Positions 26,219 to 34,074 of a stretch of 39,645 nt of DNA are shown here, piece after piece. The position numbers and the translations under genes were made by a program. Source of the stretch: Helicobacter sp. MIT 05-5294 (GTDB taxonomy: Bacteria; Campylobacterota; Campylobacteria; Campylobacterales; Helicobacteraceae); contig NZ_JRPA02000014.1 of the NCBI RefSeq assembly GCF_000765675.1, positions 1 through 39,645 on the forward strand, given 5' to 3'. The notes beneath the pieces were generated by a model. It did not search any database. It worked only from the letters and a program-made list of their open reading frames with translations, and was not told the DNA's origin. The first letter of the stretch is position 1. Every line of letters starts with the position of its first letter.

Positions 26219-26755
26219 TTAAAATGCTTTTAAGATATAATTTCTTAAATCGTTTGCGAATTTTTCTTGAGAAAAAGAAATCTCCACGCCTAAATCTTCT
26301 ACCACCAATCTAACTCCAGCATTTGCTACTACTTGCTGCTTCAACAAAAGATTCACACCAAGCTTTTTGCTAAATTTGCTTTCTATTTCTTTTAGCAATG
26401 TTTCATCATAGCTTTCGCCAACAATTAATTGTGCAATATATTCTTTATTCAAAGTTGCAAGATGCGAAGATAACTCTTTGTAAAGCTCTTCAAACAAATC
26501 TAATCGCTTATGCTCCGATAGCACTTTAATGAAATTAGAAAATTTTGCACTAAAATGATTATCCAAAATATTTCCTAGCACAAAATCCACTTTTTGTTTT
26601 TGCTCTACATAGGGAGATTCTACAATCTCCTTAAATTTCGCAACTTTATAAGCTCCAGCAAGCTTTCCTAATGATTCTACAATCTCTTTTAATTCAGCTT
26701 CAGAAGCACTCTTGGCTAATGCTTTGACATATCGTTTTGCAATCAAATCTTTCAT
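26219..26755 (-). CDS. atpH: F1Fo ATP synthase delta subunit
   Basis: Delta joins the peripheral stalk to the top of F1. The 178-residue product opens LIAKRYVKALAKSA, matching the RYAxAL motif of the family, and has a helical N domain and a C domain ending GVRLVVEDLGVEISFSQEKF. Divergence is high in this family; the identification rests on the N-terminal motif, length and place between atpF and atpA. The ATG follows the atpF stop directly with no gap. Confidence 0.93.
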   Translation of the reverse strand: MKDLIAKRYVKALAKSASEAELKEIVESLGKLAGAYKVAKFKEIVESPYVEQKQKVDFVLGNILDNHFSAKFSNFIKVLSEHKRLDLFEELYKELSSHLATLNKEYIAQLIVGESYDETLLKEIESKFSKKLGVNLLLKQQVVANAGVRLVVEDLGVEISFSQEKFANDLRNYILKAF

Positions 26756-27268
26756 CTATGCCGCCTTCTTAAGTAGAGATTGTATTAAAACATCTTTGCT
26801 TAATGCAATGGAATCTTTATTTAGAAACTCTGATAAAATTTCATCTACGACAAGTTTCTCTGCCTTTTTTTGTTCAAAAGCAATATGCTCATTGTATTGA
26901 CGCACCAAGTTTTCCAATTCATTTTTTGTGCTTTCTTCAATCTTTTGCACGATGATTGCGGATTCTTTATGTGCAGCTTCCACAATATCTTTCGCAGTTT
27001 TTTTAGCTTCCTCTACTTGATTTAATGCTTTTTGTTTTGCTTTTTTGGAATCTTGCAATTTCTCTTGAATCTTTGCTAGTGAATTTGCAATCCCATCTCT
27101 ACGAGCTTTAAAAACATCTTTAATAGCATTAGCCGCAAAGTAATATACAAGAGCAACAAATATTACGAAATTTATTGTTCTTTCTATAATATCATAGTCT
27201 CCTCCGCCTGACGCCAAAAGCACACAAGGTGCAAACAATAATCCCAAAAGATATAAACCATTTCTCAT
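26756..27268 (-). CDS. atpF: F1Fo ATP synthase subunit b
   Basis: Subunit b forms half of the peripheral stalk. The 170-residue product has an N-terminal hydrophobic stretch (LYLLGLLFAPCVLLASGGG) that looks like a signal sequence, then a true membrane anchor at about 33-48 (FVIFVALVYYFAANAIK). A long charged coiled coil follows. An extra N-terminal hydrophobic segment before the anchor is a known trait of b subunits in this group. Together with the b' gene just upstream it would form a b/b' heterodimer rather than the b2 of E. coli. Confidence 0.93.
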   Translation of the reverse strand: MRNGLYLLGLLFAPCVLLASGGGDYDIIERTINFVIFVALVYYFAANAIKDVFKARRDGIANSLAKIQEKLQDSKKAKQKALNQVEEAKKTAKDIVEAAHKESAIIVQKIEESTKNELENLVRQYNEHIAFEQKKAEKLVVDEILSEFLNKDSIALSKDVLIQSLLKKAA

Positions 27269-27277
27269 TATTGCTCC

Positions 27278-27703
27278 TTATAGCTTTCCAAGCTTTGCTT
27301 TTAAGCTTTCTTTAAAAAGTGGAATTTCGGATTCCAAAGAGGCTTTCAATCTTGCTTTTTCTTCCTCCAAGCCCACAACAAAAGAATTGTATTTTTGAGC
27401 CAATTCATCTTTCTTTTGAGAAATTTTTGTTTCCGCAGTTTGTTTAGCACTTTCTTGCGCTTTGTTTTTAATCAAAGCAGCTTCAGCTCTCGCAACTTGC
27501 AGAATCTCATTAGCTTCTTTATGCAAAGCCTTAATGTCCGCTGTGTTTCCCTCTATGCCTTCGCTATCTTTCTTGATGGAAGCATCACGCGTATCCATAA
27601 AGCCAAGTAAAGGCTTATAAAGCATACGATTGAGCAAATAAATCAAAGCAAGAAAAATAACAAAAACTAGTGCCATTACCCAAGGAGTTGGGATAATAGT
27701 CAT
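27278..27703 (-). CDS. atpF': F1Fo ATP synthase subunit b' (second b)
   Basis: This is the second stalk subunit. The ATG at 27703 (MTIIPTPWVMALVFVIF) is chosen because AAGGAG lies five bases upstream; an in-frame GTG at 27709 would touch the ribosome site. The product is 141 residues: a membrane helix at about 8-25, then a long helix rich in Lys, Glu and Ala (EEKARLKASLESEIPLF). The presence of b and b' side by side is typical of Campylobacterota. The genes for subunits a and c (atpB, atpE) are not in this window. It is preceded by a 61-base gap after parB, which could hold a promoter for the atp genes. Confidence 0.92.
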   Translation of the reverse strand: MTIIPTPWVMALVFVIFLALIYLLNRMLYKPLLGFMDTRDASIKKDSEGIEGNTADIKALHKEANEILQVARAEAALIKNKAQESAKQTAETKISQKKDELAQKYNSFVVGLEEEKARLKASLESEIPLFKESLKAKLGKL

Positions 27704-27764
27704 TTGCACTCCTTTCTTTCTTTAAAATGGATTTTATTTTATCACGAATTTTTCTAAGTTTTTC

Positions 27765-28670
27765 TTAAAAACCATGAATTGGTAAAATTTTGCTAAACTT
27801 TTCCACCTCCTCATCGTTACTAAATTCTACAATCAGTTTATTTTTGACCAAATTTGCACGAATGGATTGTGATTGCAAATCTTCACAGATTTCTTTAAGT
27901 TTGACAATGGAATCGTGATGAAGCATCTTTGATGAGCTAGAATCTTTTTTGGATTCTAAATTTTTAGCATTTTTTGATTCTTCTTTAAATTGTCTTACGA
28001 TTTTTTCTGTGTCATGCACACTTAATTTTTGCCCAATGATAGAATTTGCGACGAGAAGTTGCTGTTCTTTGGATAGCGTTACAAGCACTTTTGCATGTCC
28101 TTGGGAAATTTTATTTTCCAAAATCATTGCTTGGACTTTTTCATCTAATTCCAAAAGTCGTAAGGTATTTGTGATTTGAGTTCGAGATTTTGAAAGTCTT
28201 TTGGCGACTTCTTCGTGTGTGATTCCATAATCTTCAATCAATTCTTTATAAGATTGCGCTAAATCCATAGGATTCAAATCTTCTCTTTGAATATTCTCAA
28301 TCAAAGCCAATTCGCGGAGTTTTTCCTCTTGCACATCTACGATAATTGCTTTAATGCTTTCTTTTTTTGCCAATTTACTCGCGCGCAATCTGCGCTCACC
28401 TGCAATTAAGAAGTAATGTTCTGGCTGTTGGCTATCCTCATAAATTAAAATAGGCTGCAACAAACCATGCTCTTCAATAGAAGCGGCAAGCTCTTGCAGA
28501 CTTGCAGCGTCAAAGATTTTGCGCGGTTGCAATGGATTGGGTTTGATTTTATCCAAATCAATCTCAACAACAAGCCCGGAATTGTCATTCAAATCGTTTT
28601 GATATGCTTCTTCTACTTCCCCTAATATCGCGCTTAACCCTCTTCCTAAACCTGCATTCTTTTTTGCCAT
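27765..28670 (-). CDS. parB: Chromosome-partitioning protein ParB (Spo0J)
   Basis: ParB binds parS and spreads as a CTP-dependent clamp to organise the origin region. The 301-residue product has the N-terminal ParB/CTPase domain from about residue 38 (IKPNPLQPRKIF, ILIYEDSQ, FLIAGERRLRASKLA) and ENIQREDLNPMDLAQSY. The helix-turn-helix is THEEVAKRLSKSRTQITNTL near residues 155-174. The C-terminal dimerisation region follows a Lys/Ser linker. Its ATG overlaps the parA stop by one base. No parS-like palindrome was noticed in the window by eye. Confidence 0.96.
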   Translation of the reverse strand: MAKKNAGLGRGLSAILGEVEEAYQNDLNDNSGLVVEIDLDKIKPNPLQPRKIFDAASLQELAASIEEHGLLQPILIYEDSQQPEHYFLIAGERRLRASKLAKKESIKAIIVDVQEEKLRELALIENIQREDLNPMDLAQSYKELIEDYGITHEEVAKRLSKSRTQITNTLRLLELDEKVQAMILENKISQGHAKVLVTLSKEQQLLVANSIIGQKLSVHDTEKIVRQFKEESKNAKNLESKKDSSSSKMLHHDSIVKLKEICEDLQSQSIRANLVKNKLIVEFSNDEEVEKFSKILPIHGF

Positions 28671-29461
28671 TAAGCCCTCTTTTCTAAAATCGCCCGTGCC
28701 AAATTTTGATATGCAATATTGCCTTGAGAACGGACATCATACAGAATCACAGGCTTCCCAAAACTTGGAGATTCTGCAAGTTTAATATTTCTTGGAATCG
28801 CAATTGCATCTTTAGAATCCTCTTCTTTAATTAATTGCCCATTAAAGTGCTGCAACAAATCCGCATAAACCTGCCTTGAAAGATTGTTTTGCGCACTATA
28901 CATTGTAGGTAACAATCCTTTAATCTCTAAATTAGGATTAATTTCCTTGCGCAAAAGTTTTATAGTATTTAAAAGTTGCGCCAACCCCTCTAACGCAAAA
29001 AACTCGCATTGGATAGGAATAATTACAGAATGTGCCGCGCTTAAAGCATTGATTGTCAAAGGTCCAAGTGCGGGTGGAGAATCTATGATAATATAATCAT
29101 ACATATCCATAACATCTTCTATCTTTTTCTTTAAAATCAGCTCACGCCCATTGCGCTTTTGACTATAAAATTCTTTTTCAATCCCAACCAAACCGATATT
29201 AGATGGCGCTAGAAATAAAGTAGGAATTGAAGTTTTTTGAATGATTTGTAAAATCTTTTTTGTCCCAATCAAGACATGATAAATATTAAACTCTATGCTA
29301 TTGCGATGAAACCCTAAACTCGTTGTAGCGTTCGCTTGCGGATCTACATCTACCAAAAGCACTTTTTTTTCTTCTACTGCAAGAGAGGCAGCGAGATTCA
29401 CAGCGGTTGTTGTTTTGCCTACGCCACCCTTTTGATTTGCTATACAAATCACTTCACACAT
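28670..29461 (-). CDS. parA: Chromosome-partitioning ATPase ParA (Soj)
   Basis: ParA is the DNA-binding ATPase that moves ParB-parS complexes. The 263-residue product has the deviant Walker A KGGVGKTT at residues 11-18 (signature Lys11 of the MinD/ParA class) and LLVDVDPQANATTSLG (Walker A'). The Walker B is DYIIIDSPPALGPLT near 122. There is no N-terminal helix-turn-helix, so it is the chromosomal Soj type rather than a plasmid type. It is followed without gap by parB and preceded by birA. Confidence 0.97.
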   Translation of the reverse strand: MCEVICIANQKGGVGKTTTAVNLAASLAVEEKKVLLVDVDPQANATTSLGFHRNSIEFNIYHVLIGTKKILQIIQKTSIPTLFLAPSNIGLVGIEKEFYSQKRNGRELILKKKIEDVMDMYDYIIIDSPPALGPLTINALSAAHSVIIPIQCEFFALEGLAQLLNTIKLLRKEINPNLEIKGLLPTMYSAQNNLSRQVYADLLQHFNGQLIKEEDSKDAIAIPRNIKLAESPSFGKPVILYDVRSQGNIAYQNLARAILEKRA

Positions 29462-29473
29462 TCTTCCACTCCA

Positions 29474-30118
29474 CTATCTTAAGCTATAAAATCTTTCACC
29501 CTCAACCAAAATAGACCCGTCCTCGCAAAGTGTAGAATCACGAAGAGAAATCAACCTGCCATTATGGTGAAAAGTAAATTGAAAATTATTTGGAAATTCT
29601 AACGAATATTTACTAAAAATTTGCTTCCAACTCAATTTTTTTTTGTTGTTTTCCAAGCTTTGGATAAAAGAATCCACAATTTCTTCCTTAGATACTTGAA
29701 TATCCAATGAGCCAAACTCTTGATTGTCATTTTTTAAATTCAATCCGATTCCGCAAACCATGGTTTCTTTTATCTTTGTGCAAATAATGCCACCGACTTT
29801 TTGACAATCCTTATATAAATCATTGGGATATTTTAGCCAAATCTTCGAACCAAACTCTCGCAAAACTTCTTTAAAAAGGAATCCAAAATAAATTGACACA
29901 GATTCCAAGGGTAAATCTTGTGGCAACGCATTACTATCAAGCGCAAAGGAAAAATACAAACCCTCTTGGACATTTTCCCATACATTCCCCCTGCTCCCGA
30001 TTCCACCGCTTTGTTTTTGTGCTATCACCATAATAGGAGCTTTCAGCTCTTCTTTGCGGATTTTTTCAGCCAAAAAAAGCTGGGTAGATTCTATGCAATC
30101 AAACTCTAAAATTTCCAT
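29474..30118 (-). CDS. birA: Biotin-protein ligase (monofunctional BirA)
   Basis: BirA attaches biotin to the carboxyl carrier protein of acetyl-CoA carboxylase. The 214-residue product contains ESTQLFL near residue 10, GGIGSRGNVWEN near 38-49 (the biotinyl-AMP loop), WLKYPNDLYKDCQKVGGI near 94-111 with the ligase Lys, and GIGLNL. There is no N-terminal winged helix, so it should not act as a biotin repressor. It starts one base after the fmt stop and ends 12 bases before parA; the same order is known from H. pylori. Confidence 0.93.
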   Translation of the reverse strand: MEILEFDCIESTQLFLAEKIRKEELKAPIMVIAQKQSGGIGSRGNVWENVQEGLYFSFALDSNALPQDLPLESVSIYFGFLFKEVLREFGSKIWLKYPNDLYKDCQKVGGIICTKIKETMVCGIGLNLKNDNQEFGSLDIQVSKEEIVDSFIQSLENNKKKLSWKQIFSKYSLEFPNNFQFTFHHNGRLISLRDSTLCEDGSILVEGERFYSLR

Positions 30119-30119
30119 T

Positions 30120-31022
30120 TTATTCTAAAATATCCCCTACTTTTAATCGCTTCCCTTGCAAATACGCATAAGCACAAATGGCTTTTTTAGAAGGGGCTTG
30201 TAGGGATTCTATCCACACGCTTCCTATGGTGCAGCCCACTTTTATTTTCTTATTGGTGATTTGCAAAATCTCTCCTTGAGCGTTTTTGCTTGTAGATTCT
30301 GCAACCCTAACGCCTTTTAGTTTCAAGCCATTTTCCAAATAAATTTCGGGCCATCCCTCATAAGCGCGTGATTTTGCCGCTAGAGATTCTGCATTATCAA
30401 ACCCCACTCTCCCCCACTCTTTTTTAATTTTTTTGCAATAACTTGCTTCCGTATTCGTTTGTGCTAAAGGGCTAATAGAATCGCATTTCTCTAAATATTC
30501 CAAAGTCAAATCCGCAGCAAGTTTTCCAAGATCTTCAAATAGCTTTGGCGCACTTTGAAAAGTATTTGGAATCACTTTGAATCCCAAAATATCCCCACAA
30601 TCTAGCCCCTCATTCATCTGCATTGCTGTAACGCCAAAATATTTTTCTTGTTGCAAAATGCTTTGTTGGATTGGACTTGCGCCGCGAAATTTAGGCAAGA
30701 TAGAAGCGTGAAGATTAATACAAGGAGCGAGATTCAAAATACTTTTGGGTAAAATTTTGCCATAGGCTGCAACGATGATTTTGTCGCAATCAAAGGCTTT
30801 AAGTTGATTTGCAAATTCTTCATCTAGTTTATTGGGCTGCAAGATTGGAATCTTAGAATTCCTATCTAATAATAATTTCTTTGTTGCTGGGGCTTGTAGC
30901 TGCATACTTCGCCCTGCTTTTTTATCACCTTGAGCTACTAGCGCACAAACTTCATGATGAGCCAACAAAGATTCCAAAATCACCGCCGCATAATCTGGCG
31001 TTCCCATAAAAATCACTCGCAT
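30120..31022 (-). CDS. fmt: Methionyl-tRNA formyltransferase
   Basis: Fmt formylates initiator Met-tRNA. The ATG at 31022 (MRVIFMGTPDYAAVILE) is chosen because the family opens this way and AAAAGGAAA lies just upstream; a start at 31055 would add 11 unsupported residues. The product is 300 residues. The catalytic set is visible: CINLHASILPKFRGASPIQ with the Asn-His pair and the SxLPxxRG loop, then NEGLDCGDILG with the Asp. The C-terminal tRNA-binding domain follows from about residue 205. It is the first gene of the birA-parAB run; a TATTAT lies 24-29 bases before the ATG. Confidence 0.95.
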   Translation of the reverse strand: MRVIFMGTPDYAAVILESLLAHHEVCALVAQGDKKAGRSMQLQAPATKKLLLDRNSKIPILQPNKLDEEFANQLKAFDCDKIIVAAYGKILPKSILNLAPCINLHASILPKFRGASPIQQSILQQEKYFGVTAMQMNEGLDCGDILGFKVIPNTFQSAPKLFEDLGKLAADLTLEYLEKCDSISPLAQTNTEASYCKKIKKEWGRVGFDNAESLAAKSRAYEGWPEIYLENGLKLKGVRVAESTSKNAQGEILQITNKKIKVGCTIGSVWIESLQAPSKKAICAYAYLQGKRLKVGDILE

Positions 31023-31045
31023 TTGTTTCCTTTTTTGAAAACAGG

Positions 31046-31051
31046 ATAATA
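31046..31051 (-). promoter_or_regulatory. Possible -10 box for fmt
   Basis: TATTAT on the minus strand, 24-29 bases before the fmt ATG, lies in the 91-base gap after the preceding gene. The distance is short but workable. It would start the long fmt-to-atp series. Weak evidence from consensus only. Confidence 0.35.
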
Positions 31052-31113
31052 ACAAATTTATATTTAATTTTATTTTGGATTCCTAAATTGGCTTTTGATA
31101 TTTTGTAGAATTG

Positions 31114-31917
31114 CTAGTAAATTTCTATCAAATCAAATTCCTTAATGATTGTTTTTTTGGGTTTAAAAGGAGCAGCAAACTCGTTTCCTACTTGATAAAT
31201 TGGCAAAAGACTAAAATCCGTAGAATCCTCACTATAAGCATAGTAATCTTGAGATTGTGAGATTCTTCTATTTGTAGAATCTTCGGTAGTTTTTTGCGCT
31301 TCTTGTGTCTTTTGTGCTATTTGAAATGAATTTGCCTTAGAGGCATTTCGCGCTTGTCTAATGCTTTGTTGAATCTCCTCTTTTTGGAAATAAGATTCTA
31401 ATTGCTTCACACGCATCGCCACATCTTGATAATATTTTTCTGCTTGAATGTTGGCTTGTTCGTTTTTTTGCCAACTATAACCCTTGTTGTAAGATTTGAT
31501 GATATTTTTCCAATTTCCTTGATGTTCTTTTTGCCAATACTTAAGCTCTGTAATTGCTATTTGCTCGGCAAAAGAATCGTTTTCTACTAACATTGCTCCT
31601 ATCATATTTTGCGTAAAACCATTTTGCTTAAGCTTGGGATAGCGATTAATCACGCCGGGAATATAAGCGTGAAAGTTCCCTGCACTTGGATCTTGGAAAT
31701 TCATTTTATATTCTCCTGCACAAGATTCTTTCCAAGCAATCGCTGCGAGTGTCAAGCCAAAGCCCTCGCCCTCTCCTGCAAGATAAGAATGTAATAAAAC
31801 TTGTTTTTGGGAATTTGAAAATTGGTTCAAAGGAACGCAAGAGTTTTTAAATTCTATTTGTGGTAACGCGTAACAAAATCCGATAAATGAGCATAAAAAC
31901 AAAATAATTCGTTGCAT
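31114..31917 (-). CDS. Secreted lysozyme-fold / transglycosylase-like protein
   Basis: The 267-residue product has a signal peptide (IILFLCSFIGFCYALPQ, about 3-19, cleavage near Ala17) and one domain to about residue 175. That domain resembles soluble lytic transglycosylases: LTLAAIAWKESCAGEY with Glu64 in the position of the catalytic Glu, DPSAGNFHAY, and a later YNKGYSW near residues 143-149. Such enzymes cut peptidoglycan to allow wall growth or insertion of complexes. After about residue 175 a Gln/Ser/Thr-rich tail of ~90 residues follows without known motifs. The AAAAGGAG site precedes the ATG. The fold assignment is by motif only; no neighbour points to one machine. Confidence 0.7.
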   Translation of the reverse strand: MQRIILFLCSFIGFCYALPQIEFKNSCVPLNQFSNSQKQVLLHSYLAGEGEGFGLTLAAIAWKESCAGEYKMNFQDPSAGNFHAYIPGVINRYPKLKQNGFTQNMIGAMLVENDSFAEQIAITELKYWQKEHQGNWKNIIKSYNKGYSWQKNEQANIQAEKYYQDVAMRVKQLESYFQKEEIQQSIRQARNASKANSFQIAQKTQEAQKTTEDSTNRRISQSQDYYAYSEDSTDFSLLPIYQVGNEFAAPFKPKKTIIKEFDLIEIY

Positions 31918-31961
31918 AAAAACTCCTTTTAAAGAAGTTTCAGCAATTTTTGTTCCTTATT

Positions 31962-33248
31962 TTAATTTGCGATTCTTAATTCAAAAGTTGCAATCGTGCC
32001 ATTGGTATCTAGGCGGTTTTGCAAAGAAATACTGCCCCCTAGCGCATTGGCTGCGTTTTTGGCAAGAAACAATCCAAGTCCTGCACCGCTTTTATTGCCC
32101 GAGCGTTTGAAAGGTGCGTAAATATCTTCCAGTTCTGAATCAATCCCGCAACCTTCATCAATTACGACAATGCGCAGAATCTCTTGATTGATAATTTGAC
32201 TTGTAAGTAAAATACTTTTACCTTGAGGAGTGAATTTAAAAGCATTTTGTAGGAAATTTTGCACAATTTGCGCTAGAAGTGTCGGTTTAATCGTAATTAA
32301 AAGCTCATCGGTTTCAAGTTTGTAGGTGAATTGCTTATTTTCTTTTTTGCTAAGAATCTGAAAATTATCCGCGATATTCTGCAAGGTCTTATTCACATCT
32401 ACAAGGCTGGATTTTTCAAATTGCGCACTTTCTTGTCTGCCTAAATCAAGCAGAGTTTTAATAATCGCGTTCATTTCATTAATGCTTTGGATATTTTCTT
32501 TTAAAGCCTTGATATACACTTCTTTTTCACGCTCTTTAATCAATGTAACTTCGCATTTTGTCTTGATGACTGCCAAAGGCGTCTTGAGTTCGTGCGCGAT
32601 TCCAATAAAAAGTTGCTTTTGTCCGCCAAAATAGCTTTTAATTCTCTCTAAAAGATTATTAATAGACAACACTAAGGGGTGAAATTCTAGCGGCAAACCC
32701 TCGCTATTTAAAAACTCCAAATCGTGTTCTTTGAGTTTGCTAAGCGTAGTGGAAAGATTCTGTATTGGCTTATAGAGAATATTTGAAAAAGCAAGTGCGA
32801 AGAGTTGTGTTAAAATCAGCGCAAAGAAAATCACTAAAATGATTCCTTTTAAAAGAGAATCCAAAAAAAGTGTTTCTTTGGTAATGTCTTTTGTGATTTT
32901 AAGCGTTTTGTTGGTTTTATAAGGAGAAATAAGGGAATAATAAAAACCTCTTTCGGATTCTGATTCAGAATAAAAGCTTTGCTTAGTTGGTGTATCCAAA
33001 ACTTCCACAAGCCAAACTTCTCTTTGCATTGGATTGGGGCTTTGGATATAAAAACTCTGTCCAATATTATAATTAATGTTATTTTTTATAATGTGATGGA
33101 ATTGGTTTTGTAGGCTATGTTTGATTTGACCATAAGTGTTAAAATAAAGATAACTATAAAGTGCGGAGGAAAATATCGCCAAAAGGGCGATAAAAGAGAT
33201 TGTGATTTGCTTGGTATAATCCCCTCTTATACTCCTTTTGGATAGCAA
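31962..33248 (-). CDS. Two-component sensor histidine kinase
   Basis: The 428-residue product has membrane segments at about 14-35 and 130-157 around a ~95-residue periplasmic sensor of unknown ligand. A HAMP-like linker follows, then the phospho-acceptor His219 in IGIAHELKTPLAVIK. The ATPase domain has NFLQNAFKFTPQG (N box), VIDEGCGID (G1) and GAGLGLFLAKNAA (G2), all intact. The start is TTG at 33248, inside the end of the regulator gene (22-base overlap); no ATG exists before residue 74, and a start there would lose the first membrane helix. The overlap ties it to the HsrA/CosR-like regulator upstream as a cognate pair. Confidence 0.92.
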   Translation of the reverse strand: MLSKRSIRGDYTKQITISFIALLAIFSSALYSYLYFNTYGQIKHSLQNQFHHIIKNNINYNIGQSFYIQSPNPMQREVWLVEVLDTPTKQSFYSESESERGFYYSLISPYKTNKTLKITKDITKETLFLDSLLKGIILVIFFALILTQLFALAFSNILYKPIQNLSTTLSKLKEHDLEFLNSEGLPLEFHPLVLSINNLLERIKSYFGGQKQLFIGIAHELKTPLAVIKTKCEVTLIKEREKEVYIKALKENIQSINEMNAIIKTLLDLGRQESAQFEKSSLVDVNKTLQNIADNFQILSKKENKQFTYKLETDELLITIKPTLLAQIVQNFLQNAFKFTPQGKSILLTSQIINQEILRIVVIDEGCGIDSELEDIYAPFKRSGNKSGAGLGLFLAKNAANALGGSISLQNRLDTNGTIATFELRIAN

Positions 33249-33898
33249 AACCTATAACCTCTGCGTCTAACTGTTTCAATCGTAGCGATATTAAGCGGTT
33301 TGTCCATTTTTTGGCGAATCTGATTGATTGCAACTTCAATCACATTGGGAGTTACAAGCTCGGGTTCTTCCCAGATTGCGTCTAATAATTGCTCTTTTGA
33401 AACGATTTGGTCTCTATGGCGCGCAAGATGTGTTAGCACTTCAAAAGGCTTCCCTTTTAATTCAATTTCTTGATTTTTGTAAGTGATTTTCTCTTCATCA
33501 GGATTAATAATTAAATCTTCAATTTCAATTAAATTCGTCCCGCCAAAGCGCAAACGCGCTTCAATTCTTGCTACTAATACATTAAAATCAAATGGTTTTG
33601 CCAAAAAATCATCTGCACCCGCTCTTAGTGCTTCTACTTCGCTCTCTGCATCATCTCTAGCAGAAATAATTACAACTGCAGTGCGTGGCGATTTGTTTTT
33701 AACTTGGTTAATGATTTCAAGTCCGCTACCATCGGGCAACATCCAATCTGCAAGCACTAAATCGTAATTGCGAATACTGATATAATATTCTCCATCTTTT
33801 AAATTTTCTGCCACATCGGTTTGATAATTAAATTCATTTAAACCCTCTGTGATGGTCTTATTAAGACTGATTTCATCTTCAACGATTAAGATTCGCAT
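33227..33898 (-). CDS. hsrA: HsrA/CosR-type OmpR-family response regulator
   Basis: The 223-residue product has an OmpR-type DNA-binding domain from about residue 125. Its stretch GKPFEVLTHLARHRDQIVSK, then EQLLDAIWEEPE and TVRRRGYRFCYP, agrees nearly word for word with my recollection of H. pylori HsrA (HP1043) and C. jejuni CosR. Those proteins are essential, orphan, phosphorylation-independent regulators of stress and redox genes. Here the receiver is complete: Glu7, Asp8, acceptor Asp51 (LADWMLPDGSG), Ser79 and Lys101 are present, and a kinase gene follows in overlap. It may therefore respond to phosphorylation. The ortholog call rests on the DNA-binding domain. A TACAAT box lies 36-41 bases upstream. 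Confidence 0.9.
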   Translation of the reverse strand: MRILIVEDEISLNKTITEGLNEFNYQTDVAENLKDGEYYISIRNYDLVLADWMLPDGSGLEIINQVKNKSPRTAVVIISARDDAESEVEALRAGADDFLAKPFDFNVLVARIEARLRFGGTNLIEIEDLIINPDEEKITYKNQEIELKGKPFEVLTHLARHRDQIVSKEQLLDAIWEEPELVTPNVIEVAINQIRQKMDKPLNIATIETVRRRGYRFCYPKGV

Positions 33899-33933
33899 TC
33901 CTTTTCCTTATTTTTAATGTAAAAATTAGCGGT

Positions 33934-33939
33934 ATTGTA
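33934..33939 (-). promoter_or_regulatory. Likely -10 box for regulator-kinase operon
   Basis: TACAAT on the minus strand lies 36-41 bases before the regulator ATG, with an AAGGAAAAGGA ribosome region between. No -35 is clear. The remaining gap to 34074 is AT-rich without other visible signals. Confidence 0.4.
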
Positions 33940-34074
33940 GCATAGTTTTAGCTATTTTTAAACAAATTTTTATAAAAATAAAAAATATTTAATCTTCAAA
34001 AACAACTTCTACTAGAAAAACCCGCCTAAAGCCAAGCTAGAACCCAAAAGCATTACAAAAGTTATTTTTAGTTT

